This document shows positions 55,829 to 64,000 of a DNA stretch of 64,000 nucleotides, in pieces; positions within the stretch are counted from its first letter, which is position 1, and each line of letters starts with the position of its first letter. Where the stretch lies: contig QKWM01000004.1 of NCBI GenBank assembly GCA_003248315.1, forward strand, positions 3,035,001 through 3,099,000, in the 5' to 3' direction. The translations under genes and the position numbers were made by a program. Source of the stretch: Streptomyces sp. SW4 (lineage in GTDB: Bacteria > Actinomycetota > Actinomycetes > Streptomycetales > Streptomycetaceae). The notes under the pieces are model-generated. The model saw only the letters and a list, made by a program, of their open reading frames with translations, did no database searches and was not told the DNA's origin.

Positions 55829-56725
55829 GGTCGTGGAACACGCGCGGGCGGTGCGGGAGGAGTCCCGCCCGCGCGGCGGCGGCCGCACCGCCCACCCGGG
55901 CCCGCGGCCCGTACGGCACTGCTGTGGGCCCTGCCCCCCGTGGCGCTGCTCGCCCTCGTCTTCCTCTATCCCCTCGCCCTCGTCGTCCAGCAGTCCTTCC
56001 AGCCGGACACGGGCGGGACCTCCGTCCAGCCCTACGCCGACGTCTTCGCCTCCCACGCCTTCCGGGAGGCCCTGTGGACCACCGTGTGGCTGGCCGTCGC
56101 AGCGACCGTGGGATGTCTCGTCCTCGGGTTCCTCCTCGCGCTGATCATCGCGTTCGTGCCGTTCCCCGGCGCCCGGGCCGTGTCCCGGTTCATCGACGTC
56201 TTCCTGTCCTTCCCGTCCTTCCTGATCACGCTGGCCCTGCTGTTCATCTACGGCACGGTCGGCATGGCCAACGGGCTGTGGACGGACGTCACCGGTGCCG
56301 ACGCCGGGCCGTTCCGGTTCCTGACCACGCCGTGGGGCGTGCTCCTCGCCGAGATCACGTACTTCACGCCGTTCGTGATGCGCCCCCTGCTGGCGGCGTT
56401 CTCGCAGCTGGACACCGCACAGCTGGAGGCGGCCGGCTCGCTCGGCGCCCGCGCGCCCCGCATCGTCCGGCGGATCATCCTGCCGGAGGCGCTGCCCGCG
56501 CTCGCGGCCGGCGGCAGCCTCGTCCTGGTGCTGTGCCTCAACGAGTTCGGCATCGTCCTCTTCACCGGCGCGAAGGGCGTCACGACCCTGCCGACGCTGG
56601 TGTACAGCAAGGCGATCCTGGAGTCCGACTACCCGGGCGCCTGCGTGGTCGCCGTCGTCAACGTCCTGATCTCCGTGGGCCTGTACGGCCTGTACCGGGT
56701 GGTGAGCCGCCGTGCTGGTGCATAG
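55821..56725 (+). CDS. ABC transporter permease 1 (phosphonate cluster; frameshifted N-terminus)
   Basis: MAEVVEHARAVREESRPRGG, then, after a base lost near 55905, LLWALPPVALLALVFLYPLA and five further hydrophobic segments. The EAA loop reads LEAAGSLGARAPRIVRRIIL followed by PEALPALAAGG. About 301 aa. It overlaps the ATPase gene by 8 bases and ends 14 bases into permease 2, so the import genes are one coupled unit. Confidence 0.87.
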
Positions 56726-57508
56726 CCGCAAGGCGAAGTGGGCCCTGTGGGCCGTGTTCCTCGTCCTGTTCGTGCCGCTGTTCGCGCTGCCCCTCCTCGT
56801 CGTGCTCGGCGCCTCCTTCGCCACCAACTGGTCGAGCGTCCTGCCCTCGGGCCCCACCACCGCCCACTACCAGGCCGCCACCCGCGGCGAGGCCCTCCAG
56901 GCCCTCACCACCAGCCTGGTCACCGCGCTCACCGCGAGCCTGCTGGCCCTCGTCGCCGGCACCTGGGCCGCGCTCGCCGCCGCGGCGCTGCGCGAACGCC
57001 ACCGGAAGGTGATGGACGCCCTGTTCGTGCTGCCGGTCGCCGTGCCCTCGGTCGTCGTCGGCCTGGCCGTCCTGGTGGCGTTCTCCAGCCGCCGTTCCTC
57101 CTCAACGGCACCCGCTGGATCGTGATCATCGCCCACACCGTGCTGGTCACCGCCTTCGCCTACCAGTCGGTGTCCGCCGCGATCACCCGCCTGGACCCGG
57201 CCTACGAACAGGCCGCCGCCTCCCTCGGGGCCGGGCCCGCCCGCGTCCTGTGGCGGGTCAGGCTGCCGCTGCTGCTGCCCTCCCTGACGGCGGCCGCCGG
57301 GCTCTGCTTCGCCCTGTCCATGGGCGAGCTGAGCGCCACGATGATGCTCTACCCGCCCGACTGGACCCCCCTGCCGGTCCTCGTCTACGCGGCCACCGAC
57401 CGCGGCGCGCTCTTCACCGGCTCCGCGATCGCCGTCGTCCTGATGGCGGCCACGCTGCTGGTCCTGCTCGCCGTCTCCCGGATCCGCACCCGGGCCTCCT
57501 ACCGGTGA
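56712..57508 (+). CDS. ABC transporter permease 2 (phosphonate cluster; frameshifted)
   Basis: MLVHSRKAKWALWAVFLVLF starts six hydrophobic segments; EAA loop YEQAAASLGAGPARVLWRVR then LPLLLPSL. About 265 aa; one base lost near 57090 (restored LVAFSSPPFLLNGTRW). GTG start inside permease 1. Confidence 0.87.
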
Positions 57509-57558
57509 CCCGGCCCCTCCACCCACCGACCCGCCCCGCGCAAGGAGTTCACCTCGCC

Positions 57559-58610
57559 ATGCCCCGCAAGCCCCTGCTGCCGCTCACCGCCGTCTGCCTC
57601 CTCGCCCTCCCGCTCACCGCCTGCGGCGGCAACACCGCGGCCGCCGACAAGAACGTCGTCACCGTCTACAGCGCCGACGGCCTCAAGGGCGAGAACGGCG
57701 ACGGCTGGTACGACCGGGTCTTCAAGGACTTCGAGAAGGAGACCGGCATCAAGGTCGAGTACGTCGAGGGCGGCTCCGGCGAGATGGTGCAGCGCGCCGC
57801 CCGCGAGAAGCGCAACCCGCAGGCCGACGTCCTCGTCACCCTCCCGCCGTTCATCCAGCAGGCCGACGGCAAGGGCCTGCTGCAGAAGTACACCCCGAAG
57901 GGCGCCGACCAGGTCAGCGGCGCCGACAAGGCCGCGAACGGCACCTGGACCGCCGTCGTCAACAACTACTTCGGCTTCATCCACAACACCAAGGAGCTGA
58001 AGCCGGCCCCCACCACCTGGGAGGAACTGCTCGACGGGAAGTACCGCAACAAGCTCCAGTACTCCACCCCGGCGTCGCCGGAGACGGCACCGCCGTGCTG
58101 ATCAAGGCCATGCACGACTTCGGCGGCGAGAAGCCGGCCATGGAGTACCTCGGCAAGCTCCAGAAGAACAACGTCGGCCCGTCCGCGTCCACCGGGAAGC
58201 TCGCGCCCAAGGTCGACAAGGGCGAGCTGCTGGTCGCCAACGGCGACGTGCAGATGAACTTCGCCCAGTCCAGGTCCATGCCCAACCTGGGCATCTGGTT
58301 CCCGGCCCGCGAGGGCGGCAAGCCCACCACCTTCGCCCTGCCGTACGCGGCCGGCCTGGTCACCGACGCCCCGCACGGCGACAACGGCAAAAAGCTCCTC
58401 GACTACCTGCTGAGCCGCAAGGCCCAGGCCCAGGTCAGCGAGATCGGCGGCGGCTTCGCGGCCCGCCAGGACGTCGAGGCCACCGACGCCAACGCCGTCG
58501 AACTGGCCCGGCTCATGGACGGCGTGGAGGTCTTCGAGCCCGACTGGAACGACATCGCCGAGAACCTCACCTCCTACGTCGACGCCTGGAAGGCGGCGAC
58601 CGGCAGCTGA
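57559..58610 (+). CDS. extracellular substrate-binding lipoprotein (aminophosphonate-type; frameshifted)
   Basis: MPRKPLLPLTAVCLLALPLT and lipobox LTAC. The mature protein starts GGNTAAADKNVVTVYSADGL, with WYDRVFKDFEKETGIKVEYV, VNNYFGFIHNTKELKPAPTT and MNFAQSRSMPNLGIWFPARE. About 350 aa; one base lost near 58075. It resembles 2-aminoethylphosphonate-binding PhnS-type (TIGR03261) proteins. AAGGAG lies 12-17 bases before the ATG. Confidence 0.86.
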
Positions 58611-58618
58611 CCCCGCCA

Positions 58619-58638
58619 CCGGCCGGCCCTCCGGCCGG
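58619..58638 (+). terminator. GC hairpin after the binding-protein gene
   Basis: CCGGCCGG (58619-58626) pairs with 58631-58638 around CCCT, 8 bases after the stop. It may separate or partially terminate transcription before the phosphatase-like gene. Confidence 0.5.
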
Positions 58639-58709
58639 CCACCACGGCACCCCCACGGCACCACCCCAGTACGACCACACCGCATACCCCTTCACCCACT
58701 GGAGTATCA

Positions 58710-60251
58710 GTGTCGTCCCACCTCACCCGCCGCACCGTCCTCTCCGCGACGGCCGCCACCGCGGCCCTCGGCGCGGTCTCCGCCGTCGGCGCGCCCCGGG
58801 CGCAGGCCGCCGCACCCGCCCTGCCGAACGGCACCAGCCAGGACAAGGTCCTGGTCATCGGCATGGACGGGCTGCGCCACGACCGCATCGACGCCGCCGA
58901 CGCCCCGCACCTGAAGGCCATGATGCGCGAGGGCACGTACGGCACCTCCCTGCTGTACGCCGGCCCGATGGCCGCCACCTCCTCCGGCCCCGGCTGGTCC
59001 ACCCTCTCCACCGGTGTCTGGCCCGACAAGCACGGCGTCAGGGACAACTCCTTCGCCGGCAAGAACTACGACCGGTACCCGGGCCTGCTGGCCCGCATCG
59101 CCCAGGTACGGCCCCGGCTCTCCACGTACGCCGCCGTCGACTGGAAGCCCCTCGACACCCAGGGCACCGTCACCGCCGGCGCGGACGCCAAGCTGGTCCT
59201 CGACGGCGACGCCGACGGCTACACCGCGCACGACGCCACCATCGCCGACCGGGCCGAGGCCGTCATCCGCGAGCAGAACCCCGACGTGCTCTTCGTCTAC
59301 TTCGGCGACTCCGACATCGTCGGCCACGACGCCGGGGCGGCGAGCCAGGCCTACCTCGACGTGATCGCCCGGCAGGACGCCTACGTCGGCCGGCTGCGCG
59401 CCGCCATCGAGGCCCGCCCCACCTACGCCGCCGAGCGGTGGACCGTCCTCGTCGCCACCGACCACGGCCACCTGGACGGGGGCGGCCACGGCGGCTCCGC
59501 CATCGAGGAGCGCCGCACCTTCGTCCTCGCCACCGGCCCCGGCATCGCCGCCGGCGCCCGCCCGATCGACACCCGGCTCGTGGACGTCGTCCCCACCGTC
59601 CTCAAGCAGCTCGGCATCCCCGTCGACCCCGCCTGGGGCCTGGACGGCAAGCCGATCCAGGAGCGGTCCACCGACCCGTTCGACGCGCTGCACGGCTCCC
59701 TCACCACCCGCGTCGACGAGACCGGCATCCCCGCCTCGGTCCTCGGCTTCACCCACACCCCGCCCCGCGGCTGGTCCGTGATCAACAACGCCATGGGCAC
59801 GGGCGGCACGACCGAGTGGCGCGGCTGGGCCTTCGCCACCGACGAATTCTGGTCCCGGACCCAGCGCGACCAGTCCCGCGAGCTGAACGTCCGCGCCCGC
59901 GGCGTCTTCGCGGTCGCCGACTCCGACGAGTGGGCGGACACGGCCCACTCCGGCACCTTCGACTCGACCCTGGTCACCCCGGCGTACGACGTCACCGGAA
60001 AGTCGGCCGTCCGCCTGGACTTCACCACCTTCTACCGCCAGGAAGGCGCCCAGACCGCCCAGGTCCTCGCCTCCTTCAACGGCGGCACCCCGACCGTCGT
60101 CAAGAGCTACACCTCCGACGTGATCTCCCAGCCCCAGTCGCTGACCGTCCCCGTGCCCGCGGGGGCGTCCACCGTCGGCTTCCGCTTCCGGTACACCGGG
60201 ACGAACAACTGGTACTGGGTGATCGACGGGGTCAGGACCAGCACCTCCTGA
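58710..60251 (+). CDS. secreted alkaline-phosphatase-superfamily enzyme (nucleotide pyrophosphatase/phosphodiesterase-like)
   Basis: 513 aa, intact. Tat-type signal TRRTVLSATAATAALGAVSA with AQA cleavage. Metal and nucleophile motifs: VLVIGMDGLRHDRIDA, SSGPGWSTLSTGVWPDKHGV (Ser/Thr nucleophile region), VYFGDSDIVGHDAGA, and LVATDHGHLDGGGHGG. A C-terminal beta domain (FDSTLVTPAYDVTGKSAVRL, GFRFRYTGTNNWYWVIDGV) follows. GTG start. Its position suggests release of phosphate from phosphonate- or phosphodiester-containing material outside the cell; the specificity is unknown. Confidence 0.84.
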   Translation: MSSHLTRRTVLSATAATAALGAVSAVGAPRAQAAAPALPNGTSQDKVLVIGMDGLRHDRIDAADAPHLKAMMREGTYGTSLLYAGPMAATSSGPGWSTLSTGVWPDKHGVRDNSFAGKNYDRYPGLLARIAQVRPRLSTYAAVDWKPLDTQGTVTAGADAKLVLDGDADGYTAHDATIADRAEAVIREQNPDVLFVYFGDSDIVGHDAGAASQAYLDVIARQDAYVGRLRAAIEARPTYAAERWTVLVATDHGHLDGGGHGGSAIEERRTFVLATGPGIAAGARPIDTRLVDVVPTVLKQLGIPVDPAWGLDGKPIQERSTDPFDALHGSLTTRVDETGIPASVLGFTHTPPRGWSVINNAMGTGGTTEWRGWAFATDEFWSRTQRDQSRELNVRARGVFAVADSDEWADTAHSGTFDSTLVTPAYDVTGKSAVRLDFTTFYRQEGAQTAQVLASFNGGTPTVVKSYTSDVISQPQSLTVPVPAGASTVGFRFRYTGTNNWYWVIDGVRTSTS

Positions 60252-60254
60252 CTA

Positions 60255-60296
60255 GGCTGGGGGCGCCGGTACGCCGCGGTTCCGGCGCCCCCAGCC
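60255..60296 (+). terminator. strong terminator of the phosphonate cluster
   Basis: 15-bp perfect stem GGCTGGGGGCGCCGG (60255-60269) with 60282-60296, 12-base loop, 4 bases after the phosphatase stop. Confidence 0.85.
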
Positions 60297-60327
60297 CTGT
60301 CCGCACGACGCCAGGAGTTCGCAGCAC

Positions 60328-61107
60328 ATGGCAGATCGCAAGCCCATCGAATCGTGGCTCACCGACATGGACGGCGTGCTCATCCACGAGGGGGTGCCGA
60401 TCCCCGGCGCCGACGCCTTCCTGAAGAAGCTCCGCGAGTCCGGCAAGCCCTTCCTGGTCCTCACCAACAACTCCATGTACACCCCGCGCGACCTGCACGC
60501 CCGGCTGAACCGCATGGGCCTGCAGGTGCCGATCGAGTCCATCTGGACCTCCGCGCTGGCCACCGCCCAGTTCCTGGACGACCAGCGGCCGGGCGGCTCG
60601 GCGTACGTCATCGGCGAGGCCGGTCTCACCACCGCCCTGCACGACATCGGGTACGTCCTCACCGACCACGACCCGGACTACGTCGTCCTCGGCGAGACCC
60701 GCACCTACTCCTTCGAGGCCATGACCAAGGCCGTGCGGCTCATCAACGACGGCGCCCGCTTCATCGGCACCAACCCCGACGAGGTCGGCCCCTCCACCGA
60801 GGGCCCGCTGCCGGCCACCGGCGCCGTGGCCGCGCTGATCACCAAGGCCACCGGCAGGCAGCCGTACTTCGCGGGCAAGCCCAACCCGCTGATGATGCGC
60901 ACCGGCCTGAACACCATCGGCGCCCACTCCGAGACCAGCGCCATGATCGGCGACCGCATGGACACCGACGTGCTGGCCGGCATGGAGGCCGGGATGCAGA
61001 CGTTCCTGGTCCTGACCGGCGTGACCCGCCCCGACCAGGTCGAGAACTTCCCCTACCGTCCGTCCCAGGTCGTCGACTCCATCGCGGACCTGGTCGACCG
61101 CGTCTGA
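60328..61107 (+). CDS. nagD: NagD-type HAD-IIA phosphatase
   Basis: 259 aa, intact. Motif I WLTDMDGVLIHEGVPIPGAD, motif II FLVLTNNSMYTPRDL, the C2 cap, motif III PYFAGKPNPLMM and motif IV SAMIGDRMDTDVLAGMEAGM. Hydrolyses phosphate from nucleotides or small sugars; the family name does not prove a GlcNAc role. CAGGAG lies upstream of the ATG; a terminator follows. Confidence 0.9.
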   Translation: MADRKPIESWLTDMDGVLIHEGVPIPGADAFLKKLRESGKPFLVLTNNSMYTPRDLHARLNRMGLQVPIESIWTSALATAQFLDDQRPGGSAYVIGEAGLTTALHDIGYVLTDHDPDYVVLGETRTYSFEAMTKAVRLINDGARFIGTNPDEVGPSTEGPLPATGAVAALITKATGRQPYFAGKPNPLMMRTGLNTIGAHSETSAMIGDRMDTDVLAGMEAGMQTFLVLTGVTRPDQVENFPYRPSQVVDSIADLVDRV

Positions 61108-61122
61108 GCCGCCCCCTCCGCA

Positions 61123-61148
61123 GGCCGGTCCCGGCACCGGGACCGGCC
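61123..61148 (+). terminator. terminator of nagD
   Basis: GGCCGGTCCCGG (61123-61134) is the exact complement of 61137-61148; about 10 bp can form with a closing loop, 15 bases after the stop. Confidence 0.7.
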
Positions 61149-61209
61149 CCGTCCATGGTGAAATGCCTTACGTCGCAAGGGACTCGGCAGCCACGGGGGA
61201 CATGAGCGC

Positions 61210-63090
61210 ATGACGGACACCAGCATGTACATCGGGCCCGACTCCGCCCCGACCGGTACCGGCTGCTGCGCTCCATCGGACGGGGCGGGGAAGCGGTGCT
61301 CTATCTCGCCGAGATCGAACTGAGCGGGGCGAGCGAGCCGGTCGTGATCAAGGTCTTCGACGCGGAGGCCACCCTGACCCCGGCCGAGCTGGCCAAGGTC
61401 AGCGCCCGGTGGAGCGAACAGGCCGAGCTGCTGCGCTTCGTGCACCGGCTCGGCGTCGTCGGGGTCCGCGAGCACTTCGAGGGCCGGCCCGCACACCGCA
61501 AGGGCGCCGTCGGTACGCCGCCGGGACGGTCCCTGTGCCTGGTCATGAACTACGTCGAAGGCGTCGACCTGCGCGACTGGCGGGCCGAACACCCGCTGGA
61601 CACTCCCGCCGAGCGGCGGGAAGCCGTGCGGTACCTGGAGCAGCTGGCCGAGGTCCTGGACTGGCTGCACGCGGGCAAGGGCACCCCCTCCGGCCGGGTC
61701 GTGGTGCACGGCGATCTGTCCCCCGGCAACGTCATGGTCGACGCCAACGGCCAGGCCACCCTCGTCGACTTCGGGCTCAGCAAGCTGACCGCGGAGCACC
61801 GCACCGCCGAGGTCTGGTTCACCCCCGGCTTCGCCGCGCCGGAGGTCTTCGAGGGACGGCGGACCCCCGCCACCGACCGGTACGCCTTCGGGGCGATCGC
61901 CTACTTCCTGCTGAGCGGCGAGCCCCCGGCCCACACCCCGAACAGCTGCGCGCCCAGTTCCTCGCCCTGCCCGAGCTGACCGTGCTGTCCGCCGAGCGAC
62001 GGGCCGAGCTGGCCGCCGTCTGCGCCACGGACGCCGCACAGCGCCCGGAATCGCTGGTGCGGTGGGTGTCCGGGCTCCGCGCCGCGGTGATCTCCACCGC
62101 GACGGCGTCCTCCCGCCGGGTGGCGGACTCCGTCCCCGCCGCGCCCCCGGCGGCCCCGCCGCCCCTGCCGCCGCGTCCCCCACCAAGGCGCCACCCCCTC
62201 CGGCCGCGCCTTTGACGGGCTACGTCCCGACCCGCCCGACGAACGCCCCCGCGGTCCCGTCCCAGCCGCCGGCCCCTCCGGCGGCGCCGCCCGAGCCACC
62301 ACGGACCGCACCCGCCGACGCGCCTGCCTCGCCGCCCGAGCCGACCCCGGCGCCGCCCCCGCACGGCCCGTACACCGCTGCCGCGGCCACCCGGTCCGCG
62401 ACACCGGCCCCGCCCTCGCCCCCGGCGGGCCCCAAGGGGTCGCGCCGCGCCCTGACGATCGCCGCCACCCTCCTCGCGGTGGCTGTGGTGGCCGGCGCCG
62501 GCACCTACACCGCCGTGCGTCTGACGGACGACGACCGCGCCGGCGCCACCGCCTCGCAGGACAGCCGGCCGCCCGCCACTCCCGAGGCCGACGCCACTCC
62601 GGACGCGAAACCCAGCCCCACGCCCACACCGTCGGACAGCTCCGCGGCCGACGACGGCACCGCGAGCCCGTCGGCCGGCGGCGCCGGCGCCGACAGGCTG
62701 CCGCTGACGTCACTGGAGGCGGTGGAGATGAAGAACATGGAACCGGGCTCCGCCACCGTGAACACCCGGGAGCACCAGGACGCCCTCCTCGCCGACGCGG
62801 GTTTCTGCTTCGTCAGCTCCGCGGAGTACAACCTCGCACGGGAGTGGAAGACCCTGCGGTTCACCGCGGGCATCACCGACCTCTCCGCCGACGGCATCCC
62901 CCGCAAGCTCACCGTCCACGGCGACGGGAAGCTGCTGACCAGCAAGACGCTGGATTTCGGTACCGCCGAGTCCGTGTCGGTGGACGTCAGCGACGTGCTG
63001 CGGCTACGCATCGAGGTCACGAACGTCGACAGCGACGGCTGCAGCAGCGACGTCGTGACCGCCGTGGCCGAGCCCGTGCTCACCAGGTGA
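61210..63090 (+). CDS. Ser/Thr protein kinase with extracellular sensor-like domain (frameshifted)
   Basis: Hanks-type kinase, ~627 aa. Restored RYRLLRSIGRGGEAVLYLAE (Gly-rich loop), VVIKVFD (Lys), VVHGDLSPGNVMVD (catalytic loop HGD in place of HRD), VDFGLSK, FAAPEVFEG. A Pro/Ala-rich linker (62110-62440), one membrane helix (ALTIAATLLAVAVVAGAG), a Thr/Pro/Ser linker and an NPCBM-like beta domain (LTSLEAVEMKNMEPGSATVN, DAGFCFVSSAEYNLAREWKT) complete it. Losses near 61245, 61935 and 62180. The C-terminal domain probably senses wall carbohydrate outside the membrane (inference). Confidence 0.85.
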
Positions 63091-63191
63091 CGCCCCCGCC
63101 CCTCCCCGTCACCCGTTCGGCGTAGCCGCGGCGCGGCGCCGGATGCGGGGGCCGGGCCCCCGGGGAGTCTCCAGGTAACTGGAGGTACACG

Positions 63192-63760
63192 ATGGGCTCA
63201 CTGAAAGTCACTCTCTGTGCCGGAGCGGCGCTCGCCGCGGTGTTCAGCCCGACGGCGCACGCGGCGGACGGGGGCGGAGTCTCGGTGGCCCCGGCCAGTC
63301 CCGCGCCCGGCACCGACGTCACGCTGCGGGTGGCCGACTGCACCGAGAAGACGGCCGTCGCCGTGTCGGCGGCGTTCGTCACCGACGCCCGGCTGTCCCT
63401 CGCCAGCACGGACGGCGCACTCGTCGGCTCCAGCCGCGTGAAGTCCACGGTCACCGCGGGCGCCTACGCCGTGAAGGTCCGCTGCGGCGACGCCGAGCGC
63501 AGCGGCACCCTCACCGTCACCGACCGGGCCCGGCCCCGGCCGACGCGCCGGACCGGTCCGGCGCCCACCCCTCTCCCGTCGCCCCCGTCGACGCGGGCGG
63601 CGGCGGCACGGCCCGCCTGGCCGCCGCCGGCGGACGGGACGACGACGCCCGCGCGGAGGGCCCCGGCACGGCCCACGCGGTGACCGGCCTGGTCCTCGCC
63701 GGGGTCGCCGCGGTGGCGGTGGCGCTGCGCAGCGCCCGCCGGAGCCGCGGAACGGACTGA
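63192..63760 (+). CDS. secreted protein with C-terminal membrane helix (frameshifted)
   Basis: ~189 aa. Signal peptide MGSLKVTLCAGAALAAVFSP with AHA cleavage, then a beta-sandwich domain with two Cys (VADCTEKTAVAVSAAFVTDA, YAVKVRCGDAERSGTLTVT). A Pro/Thr-rich stretch follows; after a base lost near 63575 the end reads AHAVTGLVLAGVAAVAVALR then SARRSRGTD. The architecture resembles a sortase substrate but no clear LPXTG/LAXTG precedes the helix. It lies 6 bases before a sortase gene. Confidence 0.72.
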
Positions 63761-63766
63761 ACGGAC

Positions 63767-64000
63767 ATGTCCGAGCGCAAGAGCCCCGCGGGCAGCGGCC
63801 GCCTGGCGACCGGCATCGCCTGGGCGGTACTGCTCCTCGGGCTGTGGCTGTGGGGCCGCGAGGCCACCGACGTCCCGAGGGCATAACCGGGCCGGCCACC
63901 GGCGACATGGCGGCGGCCGGCCGACCCCCGCACACCGAGCTCCCGCCCGCCCACCGGCCGCTCGACGCGGCCCTGCCGCAGCGTCTGGACATCCCCGAAC
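63767..64000 (+). CDS. class F sortase, 3'-truncated by window end (frameshifted)
   Basis: MSERKSPAGSGRLATGIAWA, a single N-terminal membrane helix (TGIAWAVLLLGLWLWGREAT), and, after one C lost near 63874, GITGPATGDMAAAGRPPHTE and PLDAALPQRLDIP, the usual stem before the class F catalytic barrel. The catalytic Cys, His and Arg lie beyond the window, so enzymatic identity is by N-terminal resemblance and by pairing with the upstream secreted protein. Confidence 0.75.

Overview
The window is chromosomal DNA of a Streptomyces-type actinomycete. It is extremely G+C rich with G/C at almost every third codon position, uses GTG starts freely, and carries lineage markers: a SsgA-like sporulation protein (ssgG), the DasR-controlled N-acetylglucosamine PTS genes, the CysO-dependent cysteine pathway, a DUF3618 protein, a class F sortase and a sortase-E type LAXTG substrate. 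From memory, the order hppD - TPR - glycolate oxidase - ssgG ... clpS ... cysM ... nagE2/nagE1/nagF - rph - rdgB resembles the S. coelicolor core around SCO2850-SCO2927. This has not been checked by alignment.

Layout. 1-4 kb: end of hppD (tyrosine catabolism), a TPR membrane protein, a glycolate/D-lactate oxidase, ssgG. 4.6-10.4 kb: two RDD membrane proteins, a small membrane protein, a large secreted M6 metalloprotease. 10.5-16 kb: NAD salvage (pncA, pncB), clpS with a DUF2017 partner, an amino-acid permease. 16-18 kb: a sulfur-carrier cysteine cluster (JAMM protease, leader peptide with attenuator-like hairpin, cysO, cysM). 18-22.5 kb: an MBL-fold hydrolase and the PTS genes nagE2, nagE1 and nagF with DasR (dre) palindromes. 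22.5-29 kb: rph, a lipoprotein, rdgB, tRNA-Leu(UAG), bcp, a GroES-like protein, a guanidine-III riboswitch driving an SMR guanidine exporter, and a class A PBP. 29-32 kb: a DUF990-type ABC transporter. 32-40 kb: an SGNH hydrolase, a DUF445 protein, an MFS transporter, hsp18 with a DUF2267 neighbour, an AhpD-like protein. 40-43 kb: an accessory PLD-helicase-DUF3427 protein behind what looks like a PafBC-type DNA-damage promoter. 43-49 kb: housekeeping and redox genes. 49-52 kb: a ROK regulator divergent from a Gfo/Idh oxidoreductase, and a LAXTG surface protein. 52-60 kb: a phosphonate (2-aminoethylphosphonate-like) uptake and breakdown cluster with its GntR/UTRA regulator. 60-64 kb: a NagD-type phosphatase, a Ser/Thr kinase, a secreted protein and the start of a class F sortase.

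Roughly half of the protein genes are interrupted by single-base frameshifts. Nearly all lie at or next to G or C runs, and where I could reconstruct the reading frame each reads as the loss of one base. They hit essential-type genes (rph, pncB, the PBP) as often as accessory ones, so they are best explained as sequencing/consensus errors and not as pseudogenes. I annotate each such locus as one gene over its full span and give approximate shift positions.
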